Assembly (NCBI GenBank): GCA_034933145.1
Contig: JAYFOA010000013.1
Location: 1 to 64,000 of the forward strand
Origin: UBA4644 sp034933145
Lineage (GTDB): Bacteria; Bacillota; Clostridia; Oscillospirales; Butyricicoccaceae
Direction: 5' to 3'
DNA: 64,000 bases
Positions 54,422-63,204 of the stretch are shown piece by piece; within the stretch, counting starts at the first letter, position 1, and every line of letters begins with the position of its first letter. Below the pieces are notes generated by a model. That model ran no database searches. It saw only the letters and a list, made by a program, of their open reading frames with translations, and was not told the origin of the DNA. A program made the translations under genes and the position numbers.

Positions 54422-55137
54422 AGGATCTCCTCCTTGCAGAACACCGGCCCGTCTTTACAGACACGCTTAGGACCGAAGGTTGTCTCGCACGTACAGCCCA
54501 TACACGCACCGAAGCCGCAGCCCATGTGAGCCTCAAAACTAAATTGACCATCCGCAGCCTTTTCGTAAACGGCCCGCAGCATCGGCTCCGGCCCGCAGGC
54601 GAACACATATGCACCCGCCGGCAGCAGATCGGTGACAAAGCCCTTGTGCCCCGCGCTTCCGTCCACTGTAGCAACATGAACCTTCATACCCTGTGTCCGC
54701 AGCTCATCTGCAAGGATTACATCGGCAGCCGATGCAAAACCCAGATACACGGTTGGCTGTACGCCGCGATGCCGAAGTACCCGCGCCAGTGCCGGCAGGG
54801 GCGCTGCTCCAAGGCCACCTCCCACCAGTACGGGCGTCCTTCCGCCCATGGACGCGTCAAAACCGTTGCCAAGACCGGTCAAAAGGTTGAGCGTCTCTCC
54901 CGACTGCATATGGGAAAGCTGCTCCGTCCCGCTGCCTACCACTTTGTAAAGCAATACTACTTGCTTATCATTCCAGTCGCTGACAGAGAACGGGCGCCGC
55001 AGATATTTTCCCGGGAGCGCCACATCGACAAACTGGCCGGGGGCCAGAATGGCCCCCGTATCGCCAGAAAGCGTCAGCCGGTATACGTCCCGCGCAACAG
55101 GCGCATGGGATATCACCGTAAAAACCCGTTCTTCCAT
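54409..55137 (-). CDS. pyrK: Dihydroorotate dehydrogenase electron-transfer subunit
   Basis: PyrK carries FAD and a 2Fe-2S cluster and links PyrD to NAD. The 242-residue protein has the FAD site RRPFSVSDW, the NAD-binding GGGLGAAPLPALA and the cluster cysteines in MGCGFGACMGCTCET...RVCKDGPVF. The ATG at 55137 follows carB by six bases; its ribosome binding site is weak, so it probably depends on coupling with carB. Its end overlaps pyrD. Confidence 0.95.
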   Translation of the reverse strand: MEERVFTVISHAPVARDVYRLTLSGDTGAILAPGQFVDVALPGKYLRRPFSVSDWNDKQVVLLYKVVGSGTEQLSHMQSGETLNLLTGLGNGFDASMGGRTPVLVGGGLGAAPLPALARVLRHRGVQPTVYLGFASAADVILADELRTQGMKVHVATVDGSAGHKGFVTDLLPAGAYVFACGPEPMLRAVYEKAADGQFSFEAHMGCGFGACMGCTCETTFGPKRVCKDGPVFCKEEILWQI

Positions 55138-55143
55138 GCGTGT

Positions 55144-58100
55144 TTATTCGTCAATAGTGCTGATCTGGAGGGTGGTCTCCTCCAGCACATCCAGTAGGAC
55201 GCGTACGGTATCCAGCGAGGTAAACATAACCACATTATTCTCCACTGCGCACTGGCGAATGGCCTGCCCGTCGCTGACCGAATGCTCGGTACCCAGCCCC
55301 CGGGTATTGATGACATAGGTGATATAGCCCTTGCGGATGCTGTCCAGAAGTTCGGTGCTGCCCTCGCTCAGCTTGCGCTTGATGCGGGTACGGATGCCGT
55401 GCTCCCGAAGGAAGGTTGCCGTACCGCGGGTAGCCTCAATATTAAAGCCCAACCGATAGAAGCGGCGGATCAGCGGCAGCCCCTCTTCCTTGTCCTCATC
55501 TGCCAGCATTGCCAGCACGGTACCGTAATTGACAACCCGGGTGCCGGCCGCCTGCAGCGCCTTATACAGCGCACGTGTCAGCGTCCGGTCATAACCGATG
55601 ACCTCTCCGGTCGATTTCATTTCCGGGGAAAGGTAGGTGTCCATGCCGGACAGCTTGGAAAAGCTGAAGGCCGGTACCTTGACGTACCAGCGGTCGCGCC
55701 GCTCATCCGGGCAGATGGTGAAAATGCCCTGCTCCTTCAGCGTCCTGCCCAACATAGCCAGCGTGCCCACATCGGCCAGCGGTACGCCTGTAGCTTTGGA
55801 GAGAAACGGCACGGTGCGGGACGAACGCGGGTTGACCTCGATCACATACACCCGGTCTCCCGGCGCGACGATAAACTGGATATTGAACAGACCGCGGATG
55901 CCGATGCCCAGACCCAATTTTTTCGTATACTCCAGGATGATTCCCTTCGCCTTGCCGGAGACGCTGAATGTGGGATAGACGCTGATGCTGTCACCGCTGT
56001 GGACGCCGGTGCGCTCTACGTGTTCCATGATGCCGGCGACGAATACGTCCGCGCCATCGCAGACCGCGTCGACCTCCAGCTCCTTGCCGGCGATATATTT
56101 GTCTACCAGCACCGGCTCCTCTTCATTAATGGCAACGGCATTTTTCAGGTATTCCCTGAGGCTTTTTTCGTCTGCTACGATCTGCATCGCCCGACCACCC
56201 AGCACATAGCTGGGCCGTACCAGCACCGGATAGCCGATCTTTGCTGCAGCCCGGACGCCGTCCTCAATATTGGTTACGGCTACGCCTTCAGGCTGCGGGA
56301 TGCCCAGCTCCTCCATGACCTTCTCAAATGCATCCCGGTTTTCCGCCCGGTCAATGGCCTGTACGTCGGTCCCGATCATCTTTACGCCCCGCTCGGCCAG
56401 CGGCCGCGCCAGGTTGATGGCAGTCTGCCCGCCCAGGGATGCGACGACGCCTTCGGGCTGTTCCCGATACAGGATATTCATTACATCCTCGGCGGTCAGC
56501 GGTTCAAAATACAGCTTGTCGCTGGTGGTATAGTCGGTGGAGACCGTTTCCGGGTTGTTGTTGATGATAATGGCCTCGTACCCCGCCTGCTTAATGGTCT
56601 GGACAGCGTGGACCGTGGAGTAATCGAACTCCACGCCCTGCCCGATGCGGATCGGCCCGGCGCCCAGCACAACGATCTTTTTACGATCAGAAATCCGACT
56701 CTGGTTCGTGCCGTGGTAATCGGAATAGAAGTAAGGAATATAGCTGTGTTCATCCTTGGCGCAGGTATCGATCATCCGGTAGACCGGGAACAGACTCAGT
56801 GTTTCCCTAAGCCGGTAGACCTCGATCTCTTTGACGCCCCACAGACGGGCGATGAACTGGTCGGAAATACCCATCTCCTTGGCGCGGCGTAGCACTTCCG
56901 CATCTCCCTTATGCGATGCGAGTACCTCTTCGTAATCGATGATGCAACGGAGCTTTTCCAGGAAGAACGGATCGATGCAGGTGGCTTGATAGACCGCGGC
57001 AGTGTCGGTCTTCAGCCGGAGGAGCTGGGCAATGGCGAAGATCCGGTCGTCGGTCGGGTCTGCCGCATACGCCAGCAGCTCTTCTTTGCTCCAGCTCTCA
57101 AACTTATCCATCCAGAGGTGGCAGGTGCCGATCTCCAGCGAACGCACAGCTTTGAGAATGCTCTCTTCCAGCGTACCGCCGATGCTCATGACCTCTCCGG
57201 TAGCTTTCATCTGTGTACCCAAGTGGTGGTTGGCGCCGGCAAACTTGTCAAATGGGAACCGGGCCATCTTGGTGACAATATATTTCAGCGAGGGATTCAT
57301 ATCGGCAGTACGATCGGTGATGACGATCTCATCCAGATTCATGCCGACGGCGATCTTCGCAGTGACGCGGGCGATAGGATATCCGCTGGCCTTGGATGCC
57401 AGTGCGGAGGAGCGGGATACGCGCGGGTTAACTTCGATAAGGTAGTAGGTGGAAGAATTGGGGTCGAGGGCGAACTGGACATTGCAGCCTCCCTTGATCT
57501 TCAGTGCACGGATGATCCGGATGGCGCTGTCCGCCAGCATCTGCTCATCCTCTTTCGACAAGGTCTGACAGGGCGCCACAACGGTGCTGTCACCGGTGTG
57601 TACGCCCATGGGATCGACGTTCTCCATATTGCAGATGACCAGCGCCCGGTCGGTGCCGTCGCGCATGACCTCATATTCGATCTCTTTATAGCCATAGACG
57701 CTTTTTTCCACCAGCACCTGATTGACCGGCGACAGACGAAGCGCATTTTTCATGATTTCTTCCAGCTCTGTGCGGTTTTTGGCAAAACCGCCGCCCGTAC
57801 CGCCCAGCGTAAAGGCAGGACGCAGTACCACCGGATATCCGATCTCCTCAGCCGCTTTCACAGCCTCTTCCATCGAATATGTGATCTGAGAAGGCAGTAC
57901 CGGCTCGCCCATCTCCATGCACAGCTCCTTGAACTTTTCCCGATCCTCTGCCTTGTCAATACTGTCGGCGTTGGTACCCAGCAGCTCAACCTGGCATTCG
58001 TCCAGGACGCCTTTCCGGTACAGCTGCATTGCCAGGTTCAGACCGGTCTGACCGCCGATACCCGGCAGGATCGCGTCCGGCCGTTCATACCGCAGCAGAC

Positions 58101-58326
58101 GCGCCATGTATTCCAATGTCAGCGGCTCCATATACACCTTGTCCGCCATACTCGTATCGGTCATAATCGTCGCCGGGTTGGAGTTGGCCAGAATGACCTG
58201 ATACCCTTCCTCCTTAAGCGCGATGCAAGCCTGCGTTCCGGCATAGTCGAACTCGGCCGCCTGGCCGATGACGATCGGTCCGGACCCGATCACCAAAACC
58301 TTTTTGATGTCCGTACGTTTTGCCAT
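55144..58326 (-). CDS. carB: Carbamoyl-phosphate synthase large subunit
   Basis: CarB makes carbamoyl phosphate from bicarbonate, ammonia and two ATP. The 1060-residue protein has the two homologous ATP-grasp halves: MAKRTDIKKVLVIGSGPIVIG opens the first, KIVVLGAGPIRIGQGVEFDYS the second (about residue 550). The MGS-like allosteric domain forms the end. The ATG at 58326 has AAGGAGG eight bases upstream; an earlier in-frame codon at 58368 overlaps pyrC. No carA gene is adjacent or elsewhere in the window, so the glutaminase subunit must come from another locus. Long plus-strand open frames within it are antisense shadows. Confidence 0.98.
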   Translation of the reverse strand: MAKRTDIKKVLVIGSGPIVIGQAAEFDYAGTQACIALKEEGYQVILANSNPATIMTDTSMADKVYMEPLTLEYMARLLRYERPDAILPGIGGQTGLNLAMQLYRKGVLDECQVELLGTNADSIDKAEDREKFKELCMEMGEPVLPSQITYSMEEAVKAAEEIGYPVVLRPAFTLGGTGGGFAKNRTELEEIMKNALRLSPVNQVLVEKSVYGYKEIEYEVMRDGTDRALVICNMENVDPMGVHTGDSTVVAPCQTLSKEDEQMLADSAIRIIRALKIKGGCNVQFALDPNSSTYYLIEVNPRVSRSSALASKASGYPIARVTAKIAVGMNLDEIVITDRTADMNPSLKYIVTKMARFPFDKFAGANHHLGTQMKATGEVMSIGGTLEESILKAVRSLEIGTCHLWMDKFESWSKEELLAYAADPTDDRIFAIAQLLRLKTDTAAVYQATCIDPFFLEKLRCIIDYEEVLASHKGDAEVLRRAKEMGISDQFIARLWGVKEIEVYRLRETLSLFPVYRMIDTCAKDEHSYIPYFYSDYHGTNQSRISDRKKIVVLGAGPIRIGQGVEFDYSTVHAVQTIKQAGYEAIIINNNPETVSTDYTTSDKLYFEPLTAEDVMNILYREQPEGVVASLGGQTAINLARPLAERGVKMIGTDVQAIDRAENRDAFEKVMEELGIPQPEGVAVTNIEDGVRAAAKIGYPVLVRPSYVLGGRAMQIVADEKSLREYLKNAVAINEEEPVLVDKYIAGKELEVDAVCDGADVFVAGIMEHVERTGVHSGDSISVYPTFSVSGKAKGIILEYTKKLGLGIGIRGLFNIQFIVAPGDRVYVIEVNPRSSRTVPFLSKATGVPLADVGTLAMLGRTLKEQGIFTICPDERRDRWYVKVPAFSFSKLSGMDTYLSPEMKSTGEVIGYDRTLTRALYKALQAAGTRVVNYGTVLAMLADEDKEEGLPLIRRFYRLGFNIEATRGTATFLREHGIRTRIKRKLSEGSTELLDSIRKGYITYVINTRGLGTEHSVSDGQAIRQCAVENNVVMFTSLDTVRVLLDVLEETTLQISTIDE

Positions 58327-58339
58327 AACTGATTCCTCC

Positions 58340-59605
58340 TTATCTATTTTCAAACACAATTTTTCCATCCACTATCGTAAGTATGCATTTCCCAGAAAGT
58401 TCCGCGCCGGCAAAGGGAGTGGCGCGGCCCTTCGAACAGAACCTTTCCGGCTCCACCGTCCAGCGGCACGAAAGGTCAAAGGCCGTCAGGTCAGCGGGTT
58501 TTCCCGCCTCGATCCCACCGTCCAGCGAAAACCGTCGGGCCGGAGCGTCGTGCATCAGATAAACCAGTCGCTCCAGGGGCAGAACCCCGGCCTTTACCAG
58601 CCCGGTATACAGGGCGGCGAATGCTGTCTCCAGTCCTACGACGCCCATGGCGCTGCCGTCGAGTCCCCCGCTTTTTTCCTCTGCGCTATGGGGTGCATGG
58701 TCGGTTGCGATCATATCGATTATTCCGTCGCAAAGGCCGGCCAGCAGCGCCTCCCGATCGGCGCGCCCGCGCAGCGGTGGATTCATTTTAAACCGCCCCT
58801 CCTCCTGCAGATCGTCCTCACAAAGCAGGAGATAGTGGGGTGCGGTTTCACAGGTTACATCCAGTCCGGCCCGCTTTGCTTCGCGGATAAGTTGGACGCT
58901 CTCCTTGGTTGAAACATGGCAGACATGATATGCGCAGCCGGTCTCGGCAGCCAGATGCAGATCCCGTTCTACCTGCCGCCACTCGCTCTCGGAGGAGATA
59001 CCCTTTCGTCCGGTCTTTGCCGCATAGGTACCATCGTGAATATGTTTTCCGCCCAGCAGGCTGGTATCCTCACAATGGGCAGCCACGACCTTTCCGAGGC
59101 GTTTTGCCCGCAGCATGCAGTCGCGCATCACGTCATCCTCCCGAACACCGCTGCCGTCGTCCGAAAAGGCGCAGACATAGGGAGCCAGTCCCTCCATATC
59201 CGACGGTTCCTTCCCCTGCCGCCCATAGGTCAGTGCGCCGTATGGGAAAACGTGTACCCGGCTGCCGGCGGAAATCCGCGTGAGCTGGGGGCGCAGCCCG
59301 GCCGGAGAATCGGGCACAGGGTCAAGGTTCGGCATGGCGCATACTGACGTAAACCCACCCGCCGCGGCCGCCGCAGTGCCGCTTTCCATGGTTTCTTTAT
59401 AAGAAAAGCCCGGTTCCCGCAGATGAACGTGAACATCTGCAAGACCGGGCAACCATATGAGATTGAAATTATCAGAAATGGGAACGGCGGGCGTTGGAGA
59501 GGAAAGAGGCAATACACCGGCAATTCTTCCTTTGGAAACGTGAATTCCGGCGGGAACGAATCGTCCGCCAACATAGACGGCATTACTTTGATAGATTCGA
59601 TCCAT
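58340..59605 (-). CDS. pyrC: Dihydroorotase
   Basis: Dihydroorotase cyclises carbamoyl-aspartate. The 421-residue protein has the type I metal-site signature DVHVHLREPGFSYKE, further ligand histidines in AAHCED and HVCHVS, and DMIATDHAPHSAEEK. I start at the ATG at 59605 with GGGGTG six bases upstream; a GTG three codons earlier is possible. It is the first gene of the pyr operon and ends 13 bases before carB. The leader is only about 25 bases, so a PyrR-type attenuator is not present. Confidence 0.95.
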   Translation of the reverse strand: MDRIYQSNAVYVGGRFVPAGIHVSKGRIAGVLPLSSPTPAVPISDNFNLIWLPGLADVHVHLREPGFSYKETMESGTAAAAAGGFTSVCAMPNLDPVPDSPAGLRPQLTRISAGSRVHVFPYGALTYGRQGKEPSDMEGLAPYVCAFSDDGSGVREDDVMRDCMLRAKRLGKVVAAHCEDTSLLGGKHIHDGTYAAKTGRKGISSESEWRQVERDLHLAAETGCAYHVCHVSTKESVQLIREAKRAGLDVTCETAPHYLLLCEDDLQEEGRFKMNPPLRGRADREALLAGLCDGIIDMIATDHAPHSAEEKSGGLDGSAMGVVGLETAFAALYTGLVKAGVLPLERLVYLMHDAPARRFSLDGGIEAGKPADLTAFDLSCRWTVEPERFCSKGRATPFAGAELSGKCILTIVDGKIVFENR

Positions 59606-59635
59606 GCATTTCACCCCGCTTCAAGCATTTTTTCT

Positions 59636-59665
59636 AGAATACCGCAAATGACGATTCTTTGTCAA
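59636..59665 (-). promoter_or_regulatory. Promoter of the pyrimidine operon
   Basis: TTGACA (59660-59665) and TATTCT (59636-59641) are 18 bases apart on the minus strand. The predicted start near 59629 leaves a very short leader before pyrC. Confidence 0.7.
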
Positions 59666-59832
59666 CGGACGAAATACACAGAATCAAATATAAAATTTGT
59701 TGTTTTTCCCCCGCTTTCAGAATAATTTGCACAAATCAGCTATACAAACGATGCATTTTCACTGCTGCTGCCTCTGCACAGCACCGTGAAAGGACGTCGC
59801 AGCGCTTAAAATGGTTCGGAAAGCTGGAGAAC

Positions 59833-60969
59833 TTATTCGCATATTTCCAGCATGTTTATGGTTCCGAGCAGTTCGCGGAGCAGCAGCTCACGTTCCCCGT
59901 GGGACCGTTTTTGATTCTCCGAATTTAAAAACGCTTCGGCCGGCTTGGACGGCATACTCAGCATGCTGCTGATAGAGCCGGGGCTGCTGCTCTTTTCATC
60001 CAAATATTTTTTTGGAAAAATATAAGTCTCCCTTTCCGTGCGGAACTGCGCAAGATAGTCCAGGCAGTCGCTATACCACTTTGACCTGCGTGCCGAATCA
60101 AAATGCGACATGATATGCAGGCGGCTGAACAGAGTGCGAACGTCACCCATTCCATGCCCATCACGGTTTTCGTAAAGCGGAAGAACTGGGGCCCAGCCAC
60201 AGGCATAAAATCTACGTTTTTGTTGGTCCCATAAAAGCCCGTAGTATTCCGGAATTTTCTGAAATTCCGGATCAAGGACATATGCCGCAATTTCATCAAT
60301 CTTCTTTTGAATGTCTGCATCTTTGTGCTTTTCCGGGAAATAGGCCATCGCAGACAGATCATAAATTGTGGGCAGTGGGCACTCCGCAGCCCGGGAAAAA
60401 GGACTCATTTCCTCCCTCAGGATTCCCCATTCGGCCCATTGCGCCGGCACTTTTGGCAGTCCTGCACCACTCCGATAAATGTCGAAAATATGTTCTTTTG
60501 CCGCTCTGTAAAGCGCATCAATCCGCCGCACCATTGAAGCAATGACAGCTGAATCTTCATATCCCGACATAAAGAAAAATCGGTGAAGCATTAATGAATA
60601 ATAATAGCCATAGTCTTCCTTCTCTGACTGCAGATCAGAAAACAGCCTGGCCACCGGCTGAAACTGCACATCAAACACAGGCATGCCTGCGTAAAGCCCC
60701 AACGTTGTCAGCTTTGAAAAGCAACGATCGATGCAGGGGGCTTTATAGTAATGCACCAAATGTTCAATGGTTTTTTTATCTCGTGCCTGTGTCTGAAACG
60801 CGTTCAAGCAATTCGGCGCCGCTTTTACTTCTTCTAACCGCAGCAACTCAGAACAGATGCTTTCGACATTCATCCGCGCTTTTTCTTTCCTCAGGCTGTA
60901 AATTCTCAGCCGTATTGAAGGCCCCCCTTGATCCCAAGCCCAGGATTCCAGCTCTCTGCTGTTCATCAT
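59833..60969 (-). CDS. Unrecognised 378-residue protein
   Basis: I do not recognise this protein. It is probably soluble and mostly helical, with no signal peptide or membrane segment. Notable stretches are APNCLNAFQTQARDKKTIEHL, DYGYYYSLMLHRFFFMSGYED, PLPTIYDLSAMAYFPE and FYACGWAPVLPLYENRD, with many aromatic residues. The pattern recalls helical-repeat (alpha-alpha barrel) proteins, but that is only a guess. The ATG at 60969 has AGGGGGG upstream. It has its own promoter (61004-61032) and shows no functional link to the pyr operon downstream. Confidence 0.75.
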   Translation of the reverse strand: MMNSRELESWAWDQGGPSIRLRIYSLRKEKARMNVESICSELLRLEEVKAAPNCLNAFQTQARDKKTIEHLVHYYKAPCIDRCFSKLTTLGLYAGMPVFDVQFQPVARLFSDLQSEKEDYGYYYSLMLHRFFFMSGYEDSAVIASMVRRIDALYRAAKEHIFDIYRSGAGLPKVPAQWAEWGILREEMSPFSRAAECPLPTIYDLSAMAYFPEKHKDADIQKKIDEIAAYVLDPEFQKIPEYYGLLWDQQKRRFYACGWAPVLPLYENRDGHGMGDVRTLFSRLHIMSHFDSARRSKWYSDCLDYLAQFRTERETYIFPKKYLDEKSSSPGSISSMLSMPSKPAEAFLNSENQKRSHGERELLLRELLGTINMLEICE

Positions 60970-61003
60970 GTTCAAAAGCCCCCCTACATATGCTGTTTAT
61001 AGA

Positions 61004-61032
61004 ACTATATCTTAAATAACATTAATTTACAA
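61004..61032 (-). promoter_or_regulatory. Promoter of the 59833-60969 gene
   Basis: TTGTAA (61027-61032) and TATAGT (61004-61009) are 17 bases apart on the minus strand, about 35 bases upstream of the start codon. Confidence 0.7.
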
Positions 61033-61061
61033 GGTTGTAAGTCTAATGCGATTTTATTGCC

Positions 61062-61094
61062 AAAAAAACCGGGGCGAACATCGTCCGCCTCGGT
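61062..61094 (-). terminator. Terminator after rubrerythrin
   Basis: ACCGAGGCGGAC and GTTCGCCCCGGT pair with one mismatch around GAT on the minus strand, followed by seven T. It ends the Rrf2-rubrerythrin transcript. Confidence 0.88.
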
Positions 61095-61128
61095 CTCCTT
61101 GTTGATTTTTTGCAGAATTCAATAACGG

Positions 61129-61671
61129 TTATTTGAAGTACCGCTCCAGCAGGCCCTTAAATGCCTTGCCGTGTCGAGCCTCGTCACGTGCCATCTCATG
61201 TACGGTGTCATGAATCGCATCCAGATTCGCGGCCTTGGCACGCTTTGCCAGATCGAATTTACCGGCAGTCGCACCGTTTTCGGCCTCTACACGCATCTGC
61301 AAATTCTTCTTTGTGGAGTCGGTAACGACCTCGCCCAGCAGTTCGGCAAATTTGGCAGCATGCTCCGCCTCTTCAAACGCCGCCTTTTCCCAATACAGGC
61401 CGATTTCCGGATATCCTTCCCTGTGCGCAACACGGGCCATGGCCAGATACATGCCCACCTCGGTGCATTCACCTTGGAAATTGGCACGCAAATCCTTCAA
61501 AATATCCTCAGACACACCCTGCGCAACACCGACCACATGCTCGGCAGCCCAGGCCATCTCGCCCTTCTGCTCTGTGAACTTGGAAGCCGGCGCGTGACAT
61601 TGAGGGCAAAACTCGGGGGGATTCTCCCCTTCGTAAACATAGCCGCAAACGCTGCAAACAAACTTTTTCAT
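61129..61671 (-). CDS. Rubrerythrin, rubredoxin domain first
   Basis: Rubrerythrins reduce hydrogen peroxide in anaerobes. The 180-residue protein has the domain order of reverse-type rubrerythrin/NADH peroxidase: an N-terminal rubredoxin site (C6, C9, C22, C25), then a ferritin-like four-helix domain with di-iron ligands in the FQGECTEVGMY, FEEAEHAAKF and ARDEARHGKAF helices. The ATG at 61671 has GGAGG upstream. It lies 15 bases after an Rrf2 regulator in the same transcript. Confidence 0.94.
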   Translation of the reverse strand: MKKFVCSVCGYVYEGENPPEFCPQCHAPASKFTEQKGEMAWAAEHVVGVAQGVSEDILKDLRANFQGECTEVGMYLAMARVAHREGYPEIGLYWEKAAFEEAEHAAKFAELLGEVVTDSTKKNLQMRVEAENGATAGKFDLAKRAKAANLDAIHDTVHEMARDEARHGKAFKGLLERYFK

Positions 61672-61686
61672 GTGTAGTTCCTCCTA

Positions 61687-62088
61687 TTATTCAATAATAT
61701 CTGAAATTTTAATAGAATACAGTTCTTCTTTAAAACGGCGATTCATGTCGTCAAAAATTCGATGCATCCGGCACAAGTTCTTATCTTTCACCCGTGTGCA
61801 GGAAAACTCATCGCTCAGACAATGATTTAACTCCAGCGGCCCGTCAATACATTCTATAATCCGACCGAGGGTCAGCTCGTCTGGCTGGCTTGCCAGGCTG
61901 TAGCCGCCGCTGGTCCCCTTCCGTGCCGCCACGACTCCTTCGGATCCCAACTTATTCAGAATCTTCAGTGTAAACCGCAGCGTAACGCCGGACCGCTCTG
62001 AAATTTCCCGGGCGGAAACCGTTCCGCCGTCCTGCATGAGTACATAAATGATCCGGATGGCATAATCCGCCTCGTGGGTAATCCGCAT
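61687..62088 (-). CDS. Rrf2-family transcriptional regulator
   Basis: Rrf2 proteins are winged-helix regulators, many holding an Fe-S cluster that senses oxidants, iron or nitric oxide. The 133-residue protein has the N-terminal helix ITHEADYAIRIIYVL, the recognition-helix region GVTLRFTLKILNKL, the wing GTSGGYSLA and cysteines C90, C97 and C106 in the usual cluster position. The ATG at 62088 has AAAGGAGG upstream. It is co-transcribed with rubrerythrin, so redox control of peroxide defence and of its own promoter is a likely role. Confidence 0.92.
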   Translation of the reverse strand: MRITHEADYAIRIIYVLMQDGGTVSAREISERSGVTLRFTLKILNKLGSEGVVAARKGTSGGYSLASQPDELTLGRIIECIDGPLELNHCLSDEFSCTRVKDKNLCRMHRIFDDMNRRFKEELYSIKISDIIE

Positions 62089-62116
62089 GACGCCGCCTCC
62101 TTTTGTTTACGAAATT

Positions 62117-62145
62117 AGTATACATTCAATTTTGCCGTTTGTCAA
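62117..62145 (-). promoter_or_regulatory. Promoter of the Rrf2-rubrerythrin operon
   Basis: TTGACA (62140-62145) and TATACT (62117-62122) are 17 bases apart on the minus strand, near consensus. GTATAC at the -10 is palindromic and a possible part of an Rrf2 site. Confidence 0.88.
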
Positions 62146-62192
62146 GCATAGAACACAAATAATTTTGCTCGGCCCGAAGCGGAAAAAACCTC

Positions 62193-62221
62193 TTGCAATT
62201 AGGCGGCGGCTATGCTAATAT
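62193..62221 (+). promoter_or_regulatory. tRNA-Leu promoter
   Basis: TTGCAA (62193-62198) and TAATAT (62216-62221) are 17 bases apart. A 14-base palindrome GCGCCGATCGGCGC (62228-62241) lies between this promoter and the tRNA. Confidence 0.75.
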
Positions 62222-62251
62222 AAAGAAGCGCCGATCGGCGCCAAACCCTAC

Positions 62252-62336
62252 GCGGCCATGGCGGAACTGGCAGACGCGCACGTTTGAGGGGCGTGTGGGA
62301 TATCCCATACGAGTTCAAGTCTCGTTGGCCGCACCA
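62252..62336 (+). tRNA. tRNA-Leu (anticodon GAG)
   Basis: Acceptor arms GCGGCCA and TGGCCGC pair, with encoded A-CCA at the 3' end. The anticodon stem CACGT/GCGTG (one G-T pair) holds the loop TTGAGGG, giving anticodon GAG. A long variable arm (TGGGATATCCCA) and the T-loop TTCAAGT complete a class II tRNA. It reads CUC and CUU leucine codons. Confidence 0.96.
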
Positions 62337-62341
62337 ATTAG

Positions 62342-62373
62342 GCACAGCATCTGGCAAAGATGCTGTGCTTTTC
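62342..62373 (+). terminator. tRNA-Leu terminator
   Basis: GCACAGCATC (62342-62351) and GATGCTGTGC (62359-62368) form a ten-pair stem with loop TGGCAAA, followed by TTTTCT. Confidence 0.93.
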
Positions 62374-62446
62374 TATTTCTATATTAAATCCGGTATGATG
62401 TGGGCAGGATTACCGTGTTCCACACAGAAATTGCGGGGAGCAAACT

Positions 62447-63043
62447 ATGATTTATGAAAATACGCCTACCCTGGAAACCGAACGACTGATCCTGCGTAAA
62501 TTCGCTGTGAAAGATACGGCGCCGATGCTGGAGCTCTTGAGCGACGCGGAAACAAATACCGTTCTACCCTGGTTTCCGCTGAAAACCGAAAGTGCGGCGC
62601 AGGATTTTCTCACACGCAGGTTTATAGTGCACTATACTGCGCAGTCCGCTTACCGATATGCTGTCTGCCTGAAAGAGAATGGCAGGGCGATCGGTTATGT
62701 ATGTCTAAGCGATGATGAAAGCCATGATTTCGGCTATGGTCTGAAAAAAGAATTCTGGCACAAAGGCATTATGGCTGAAGCTTCGGCCGCTGTCGTTCAA
62801 AGAATCGGATATGCGGGGTATCCCTATATCACCGCGACGCACGATATCAACAATCCCCGCAGCGGCGCAGTGATGAAAAAGCTGGGGATGCTTTATCAAT
62901 ATTCATATGTCGAACAGTGGCAGCCCAAAAATTTTCCTGTCACCTTCCGGATGTATCAGCTCAACTTTGACGATAATTCGTACCCCGCTTACGTGGGATA
63001 TTGGAATCTGTATCCGGATCATTTTGTGGAGGAGAATGTCTAA
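62447..63043 (+). CDS. GNAT acetyltransferase, RimJ/RimL-like
   Basis: The 198-residue protein has the GNAT blocks LETERLILRKFAVKDTAPM, AIGYVCLSDDESHDFGYGL, the acetyl-CoA loop region KKEFWHKGIMAEASAAVV and INNPRSGAVMKKLGM. These place it in the RimJ/RimL group; the C-terminal 45 residues, rich in aromatic residues, may shape the acceptor site. The ATG at 62447 has GGGGAG upstream. It stands alone after the tRNA terminator and ends about 100 bases before a palindromic terminator. Confidence 0.87.
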   Translation: MIYENTPTLETERLILRKFAVKDTAPMLELLSDAETNTVLPWFPLKTESAAQDFLTRRFIVHYTAQSAYRYAVCLKENGRAIGYVCLSDDESHDFGYGLKKEFWHKGIMAEASAAVVQRIGYAGYPYITATHDINNPRSGAVMKKLGMLYQYSYVEQWQPKNFPVTFRMYQLNFDDNSYPAYVGYWNLYPDHFVEENV

Positions 63044-63146
63044 AGACCTAAAAGGGGGAGCTTCTGTTGTTCAATCACTTTATTCTGCTCCTTGTTATTT
63101 CGGAAAGTACGTGCCCTTTACGCAATGGCCGCCTAAAAATACCGCC

Positions 63147-63180
63147 AAGAAAGGACCTACCGGCCGGTAGGTCCTTTCTT
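63147..63180. terminator. Perfect palindromic terminator
   Basis: AAGAAAGGACCTACCGG and CCGGTAGGTCCTTTCTT are exact complements with no loop, making a 34-base palindrome bordered by T-rich ends in both directions. It serves the acetyltransferase and the converging PBP gene. Confidence 0.88.
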
Positions 63181-63204
63181 TTAGCCATATTGGTTAGGTG
63201 AACG

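Noticed and set aside
55282..58332. Two very long plus-strand open frames (536 and 473 codons) inside carB.
   Set aside because: Both are antisense to carB, which shows all ATP-grasp motifs. They lack ribosome binding sites and family features.
59606..59665. A PyrR-type attenuator in front of the pyrimidine operon.
   Set aside because: The predicted leader is only about 25 bases and has no antiterminator or terminator hairpin.
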